A program made the position numbers and the translations under genes. A stretch of 33,799 bases of DNA from positions 1 to 33,799 of the IMG/VR virus record IMGVR_UViG_3300047550_000632; one strand, written 5' to 3'. The stretch is from a virus. This document shows positions 31,382-33,799 of this stretch, piece by piece (positions within the stretch are counted from its first letter, which is position 1; each line of letters starts with the position of its first letter). The notes under the pieces were generated by a model. That model searched no databases. It was not told the DNA's origin and was given only the letters and a program-made list of their open reading frames with translations.

Positions 31382-31472
31382 TCAATTTCCTTTCTAGTTG
31401 TCTTGCGAATTCGGCCTTCACCTTTTCGTGATGGCCGGTTTGGAGAATCTGCCTCACCGCTGCGTCCGTCAT
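31338..31472 (-). CDS. Small coiled-coil protein overlapping two genes
   Basis: A 44-residue frame: MTDAAVRQILQTGHHEK then VKAEFARQLERKLNEHQ, which reads as a charged helix of a type I recognise from many phage genes. A longer in-frame start at 31607 (MKVNLFGFTLEF) also looks natural and would give 89 residues. It overlaps the 31378-31677 frame over its whole length. One of the two frames may be a shadow. Confidence 0.45.
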   Translation of the reverse strand: MTDAAVRQILQTGHHEKVKAEFARQLERKLNEHQRNNAVNPMAV

Positions 31473-31677
31473 CGGCGTGGAGTGCGTATCGGTAGTCAAG
31501 CCACATGGGACCGGAGTCTGTATGGATGAGCACTTCGGAGCATCCAACGCAGGACTCTGTTTCTGTGCCGTAAATTCTAACGTAAATCCAAACAAATTCA
31601 CCTTCATGGGTAGTTGAGTTGCCGTCCAACCAGTTGATTCTGATTGGGCGGGGCGCGGAAGACGCTCTACTTTTCAT
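31378..31677 (-). CDS. Small unknown protein with tight junctions
   Basis: A 99-residue frame. The N-terminal half (WLDGNSTTHEGEFVWIYVR, CVGCSEVLIHTDSGPMWLDY) looks like real protein, but the second half is Arg/Lys/Glu-rich and lies opposite in register to a better-looking helical frame. The ATG at 31677 overlaps the previous stop by 11 bases, and the stop overlaps the next ATG (ATGA). The tight joints favour this frame; the second half may be real only in part. Confidence 0.5.
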   Translation of the reverse strand: MKSRASSAPRPIRINWLDGNSTTHEGEFVWIYVRIYGTETESCVGCSEVLIHTDSGPMWLDYRYALHADDGRSGEADSPNRPSRKGEGRIRKTTRKEIE

Positions 31678-31885
31678 CCGGTATCAAGTTTTTTCGCTTT
31701 CTTTCAGCAAGAATCATCTGCTGCTCCTCATCCGTGATGAACTCCCGGTGGAGTCCAAGGCGGTTGATTTGCCAGTAGACCTGCGTGTTGCGGACATTCA
31801 GGTGGCCCATGATCTCTTTGATGCAATAGAACTTGAGCAGCATCTCGCCAATTGCTGGGGACTTGGGATTCTCTGGGTAGCTCAT
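31667..31885 (-). CDS. Small HTH-like protein
   Basis: A 72-residue protein with probable helix-turn-helix KFYCIKEIMGHLNVRNTQVY and a basic end. GGAG at six bases before the ATG at 31885 makes the start secure. It overlaps its upstream gene by ATGA. Function unknown; a small regulator is likely. Confidence 0.65.
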   Translation of the reverse strand: MSYPENPKSPAIGEMLLKFYCIKEIMGHLNVRNTQVYWQINRLGLHREFITDEEQQMILAERKRKNLIPDEK

Positions 31886-32091
31886 TGCAGCCTCCAGATG
31901 AGGTCGTTCAGGTAGTCCGTTCGGATGGTTTCCGCGAACTTCTTCACCTCGTCACTACTGTTGCCGTGCTTGATCTCGTTGCGCAGGTAGGAGTCGATGT
32001 CGCACAGCGCCGCGTAAAGCTCAGGTGCGGCGATGGTAACCCCATGCTCATGCTTCTCCTCTGGCAGATTGAATTCAATTGTAGCTTTCAT
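31882..32091 (-). CDS. Small conserved phage protein
   Basis: A 69-residue protein: MKATIEFNLPEEKHEHG, then PELYAALCDIDSYLRNEIKHG and a basic-acidic helix. This pattern is very common in phages of many hosts and is of unknown function. It overlaps both neighbours (17 bases upstream, ATGA downstream). Confidence 0.75.
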   Translation of the reverse strand: MKATIEFNLPEEKHEHGVTIAAPELYAALCDIDSYLRNEIKHGNSSDEVKKFAETIRTDYLNDLIWRLQ

Positions 32092-32287
32092 ATACTCGTA
32101 TCGCTCGTTTCTTGATCTGTTCTAGGTTGTTTGAGTTGGCTATCTCCAAGAGAACTGCCTTCAGGTAGTCTCTGTCGTTTCTCATGTCGTAATAATGTTG
32201 TTTCACCTTGGCTAGTTCCGACTGGAGTTCGTCCATGTCGTCTCTCAGCCTCAGGTAGGCATCAATTCCCACGTTTATGTTGCTCAT
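32075..32287 (-). CDS. Small coiled-coil protein
   Basis: A 70-residue protein: DAYLRLRDDMDELQSELAKV, YYDMRNDRDYLKAVLLEIAN and a basic end. The heptad pattern suggests a coiled coil. ATG at 32287 is preferred over an in-frame start at 32368 because that one lies inside the upstream Cys-containing gene. Function unknown. Confidence 0.65.
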   Translation of the reverse strand: MSNINVGIDAYLRLRDDMDELQSELAKVKQHYYDMRNDRDYLKAVLLEIANSNNLEQIKKRAIRVYESYN

Positions 32288-32450
32288 TTGGTGGTAGGTA
32301 GCAGTCGAGTCCGCGAGGGTCACTGAACTGGCAGATTGGAAGGCCAATCTTCTTGGCAGCTTCCTCAACTTTGGGAGTCAAGGCGCGGAAGCATTTAGAA
32401 AACTGCTGGCATTCAGATGCGCGGCAGAAGGTCATGTCCTTGTAGGTCAC
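32262..32450 (-). CDS. Small Cys-containing phage protein
   Basis: A 62-residue protein with FCRASECQQFSKCF and LPICQFSDPRGLDCYLPP. The four or five Cys suggest metal binding. This sequence type is common in phages. GTG at 32450 overlaps the previous stop and follows GGAGAAG. Function unknown. Confidence 0.75.
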   Translation of the reverse strand: MTYKDMTFCRASECQQFSKCFRALTPKVEEAAKKIGLPICQFSDPRGLDCYLPPNEQHKRGN

Positions 32451-32683
32451 GGCTTCTTCTCCAGTCTGGCTCGCTTAGCCATCTTGTTAATGGATCGTCT
32501 AATCTTGGGCCACTCATCAATGTCGATGCGTATCTCTCCTGTGCCTTCATCAGTCTGTTGTTGAATGATGAGGAATTCACCCGCCGCCTCATCAGCTAGT
32601 TTGATGGTGGTGGCATGAGGATCGAAGAGCGGTTTGCCTTCGGGCAGGACGACAACGGAGGTGATGCGTTCTTCGTAGGTCAT
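32447..32683 (-). CDS. Small acidic phage protein
   Basis: A 78-residue protein with a beta-like segment EFLIIQQQTDEGTGEIRIDI and a basic C-terminus (NKMAKRARLEKKP). The ATG at 32683 follows AAGGCGCAGCC, and the same kind of junction precedes the next upstream gene. The longer start at 32731 is not supported. Function unknown. Confidence 0.7.
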   Translation of the reverse strand: MTYEERITSVVVLPEGKPLFDPHATTIKLADEAAGEFLIIQQQTDEGTGEIRIDIDEWPKIRRSINKMAKRARLEKKP

Positions 32684-32928
32684 GGCTGCGCCTTCTTTTT
32701 TTCTAGCAATGGCTTGGCTCGCTTGCACCAATTATCAAGAGCTTTGCCCCAAGGAGAAAGGGCCTTGTGGCCGAATGTGAAGAACCCATAGGGCTCTGAG
32801 AGCAAAGCCCGCAACTTAGTGTTTTCGAGTTCTAGTTTTCTAGAAAATTCAAGTGGTACATATTCGCGGCTCTTATGTCCCGGAAACGAGAGACGCCGTT
32901 TGTATGTTTCAGGTGTTGTGGTTTTCAC
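32680..32928 (-). CDS. Small basic phage protein
   Basis: An 82-residue protein. The first half is basic (YKRRLSFPGHKSREYVPLEF); the end is charged and helical (LDNWCKRAKPLLEKKKAQP). The GTG start at 32928 follows AAGGAGG, a strong ribosome site. Function unknown. Confidence 0.7.
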   Translation of the reverse strand: MKTTTPETYKRRLSFPGHKSREYVPLEFSRKLELENTKLRALLSEPYGFFTFGHKALSPWGKALDNWCKRAKPLLEKKKAQP

Positions 32929-33182
32929 GGCTGCGCCTCCTTCATTGCGGCGTCGATGGCGGCGCGAACATCTTCAGCATCAATGGGCGTGAAAAACCAC
33001 CACTTCATACCATAACCTCCACCATCGTAGCTCATTACTTCATCTAGCCAATCCATCCGCTCCTTGTCCTTCCGCAGCGCGGTGTTCTCGCGCTCTAGTT
33101 GATCTACTTGAGATCGATAATCCACACAAGCCTTCAACAGAGAATCTACAAATTCTTTGGAATAGGCGGGTTCAGTTTTCAT
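32925..33182 (-). CDS. Coiled-coil and LDEVM-type phage protein
   Basis: An 85-residue protein with coiled-coil YRSQVDQLERENTALRKDKERM, then DWLDEVMSYDGGGYG and VRAAIDAAMKEAQP. This end is typical of small phage proteins of unknown function. ATG at 33182 is preferred to a TTG at 33227. The end AQP* repeats that of its downstream neighbour. Confidence 0.7.
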   Translation of the reverse strand: MKTEPAYSKEFVDSLLKACVDYRSQVDQLERENTALRKDKERMDWLDEVMSYDGGGYGMKWWFFTPIDAEDVRAAIDAAMKEAQP

Positions 33183-33264
33183 CGTAGAGGAAGTCGAGGC
33201 TGACTGACCGTTCGTGGTAGTACTCAAACCAGTAGGTGTCGTATATGTCTGACGTTGTGTGCAT
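33172..33264 (-). CDS. Possible 30-residue peptide
   Basis: A 30-residue frame, MHTTSDIYDTYWFEYYHERS then VSLDFLYDEN, rich in aromatic and acidic residues. It overlaps the start of the next gene by 11 bases. No ribosome site is visible, so it remains tentative. Confidence 0.4.
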   Translation of the reverse strand: MHTTSDIYDTYWFEYYHERSVSLDFLYDEN

Positions 33265-33276
33265 GGATTGTCTTGG

Positions 33277-33477
33277 TTATCGGACGTTGGCCCTGATCTC
33301 CTCAGCCGCGAGCCGCGACCAGATACGCATCATCCCCCTCAGCGAGGAGGACATAAAAGGTTGATCCAACCTAGCTGCCAGTTGGGCGGCGCTTCTGAAG
33401 GCTACGGCCCGTGAGGTCGCGCCGTATGCGACCCGTAGGTTGTTATCGCTAAGCATTCTGCTTTTGATGTGGTTCAT
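33277..33477 (-). CDS. First leftward gene, small basic protein
   Basis: A 66-residue Arg/Ala-rich protein: ATSRAVAFRSAAQLAARLD and SLRGMMRIWSRLAAEEIRANV, which reads as two helices. It starts at ATG 33477 without a ribosome site, after the A-rich leader and the TGTTAGTCAA element. As the first gene of the early operon it may act on the host. Function unknown. Confidence 0.6.
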   Translation of the reverse strand: MNHIKSRMLSDNNLRVAYGATSRAVAFRSAAQLAARLDQPFMSSSLRGMMRIWSRLAAEEIRANVR

Positions 33478-33491
33478 ATTTTTTGTTTGTA

Positions 33492-33501
33492 TTGACTAAC
33501 A
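33492..33501 (-). promoter_or_regulatory. TGTTAGTCAA element upstream of the first leftward gene
   Basis: The second copy of TGTTAGTCAA, followed after 14 bases of A-rich leader by ATG 33477, again with no ribosome site. The two copies share the A/C-rich leader with CAAAC. Regulatory role inferred. Confidence 0.35.
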
Positions 33502-33514
33502 GGAAATTCTTGGA

Positions 33515-33790
33515 GGGGCAACGCCCCGACTTGCAAGGCTAAACTTATCGCGGCAGGAAACTAAGCTGCGCTAGCCTAGATGCAGGGAGCTTTCATGGGA
33601 GTACCCATGTCGTCTGATTGCCGTTTGCTGATTCCCACAAGGCAAGCTCATGGTTTCGGCGGATTCGGATTGCGCTGAGCCTGAGTGCAGGTGCCCTCAC
33701 GCCACCCCTATCAAGCTCCCAACATATTTCGGAGTGGACTTTTGAATCCCAACCTAGCAAAGCTGACGGTGTCGCCGTTTAAGGCGTCAG
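33515..33790. ncRNA. Candidate structured RNA or leader region
   Basis: No ORF is convincing from 33478 to 33799. Instead there are GGGGC/GCCCC (33515-33527), CATGGG/CCCATG with AGTA loop (33594-33609), TTGCC/GGCAA (33618-33645), CCTG/CAGG with AGTG loop (33680-33691) and CTGACG/CGTCAG (33763-33790). An 8-bp pair GGGAGCTT (33585-33592) and AAGCTCCC (33713-33720) encloses the middle three hairpins. On the leftward strand this is the 5' leader of the early operon. It could be a structured leader, a small RNA or a replication-origin structure. No known RNA family is recognised. Confidence 0.45.
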
Positions 33791-33799
33791 GTGCAATGT

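Noticed and set aside
33585-33722. tRNA-like arrangement of stems
   Set aside because: The length, absence of a T-arm GTTCRA pattern and no anticodon stem at the right place exclude a tRNA.
1-33799. CRISPR arrays, integrase or transposon ends
   Set aside because: No regular repeats with spacers, no tyrosine or serine recombinase motifs and no inverted terminal repeats were seen.

Overview
The window is most of a tailed-phage genome, probably podovirus-like. Virion and packaging genes run rightward from 195 to 23840. A dense set of small and replication/recombination genes runs leftward from 33477 to 23815, and the two modules meet tail to tail with a 26-base overlap. I see no integrase, repressor, RNA polymerase, DNA polymerase or recognisable endolysin, so either the phage borrows these from the host or the window is not the whole genome. 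The host is not identifiable from sequence alone. One weak clue, a PEP-CTERM-like tail on a 48-residue peptide, would fit a Gram-negative host with an exosortase system, such as Verrucomicrobiota, Planctomycetota or some Proteobacteria. That is inference.

Rightward module. 1-194 is an AT-rich leader with a hairpin and a possible promoter. Next come a HTH protein in the small-terminase position, a small unknown gene, the large terminase, two small genes, the portal, an antisense gene opposite the portal 3' end, the scaffold, a SU10-like major capsid protein and a decoration-like protein, followed by a strong terminator at 8088-8118. A connector-region gene, a small structural protein, a tandem pair of short paralogues and a tail fibre follow. 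An antisense HNH homing endonuclease lies at the fibre 3' end. From 11204 to 13850 there is a tail-associated gene, a membrane-anchored signal-peptidase-like protein with a Ser-His arrangement, a 3-TM holin-like protein, a one-TM protein and several very small basic proteins. Then come a glycine-rich adhesin-like protein, the large tail tubular/stabilisation-like protein, another fibre-like protein, a small unknown gene, and three large Ala/Gln-rich virion proteins, probably internal or ejection proteins.

Leftward module. It begins after a 322-base non-coding stretch (33478-33799) that is rich in hairpins and has an 8-bp long-range stem. The first dozen genes are small phage proteins with frequent ATGA/GTGA overlaps. 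They are followed by a HTH protein, a DnaB-type helicase, the PEP-CTERM-like peptide, a small conserved protein, a glycosyltransferase resembling the TET-associated (TAGT) DNA-modification family, an ERF single-strand annealing protein, a PD-(D/E)XK exonuclease, two HNH proteins, a SWIM zinc-finger protein and a calcineurin-like phosphoesterase. The likely job of the module is host takeover, replication with host polymerase, single-strand-annealing recombination and possibly DNA base glycosylation.

The items most worth a second look are the PEP-CTERM-like peptide and the phage signal peptidase, the TAGT-like enzyme without a visible hydroxylase partner, the structured leader at the right end, the antisense gene under the portal, and the tandem paralogue pair at 9358-9671.
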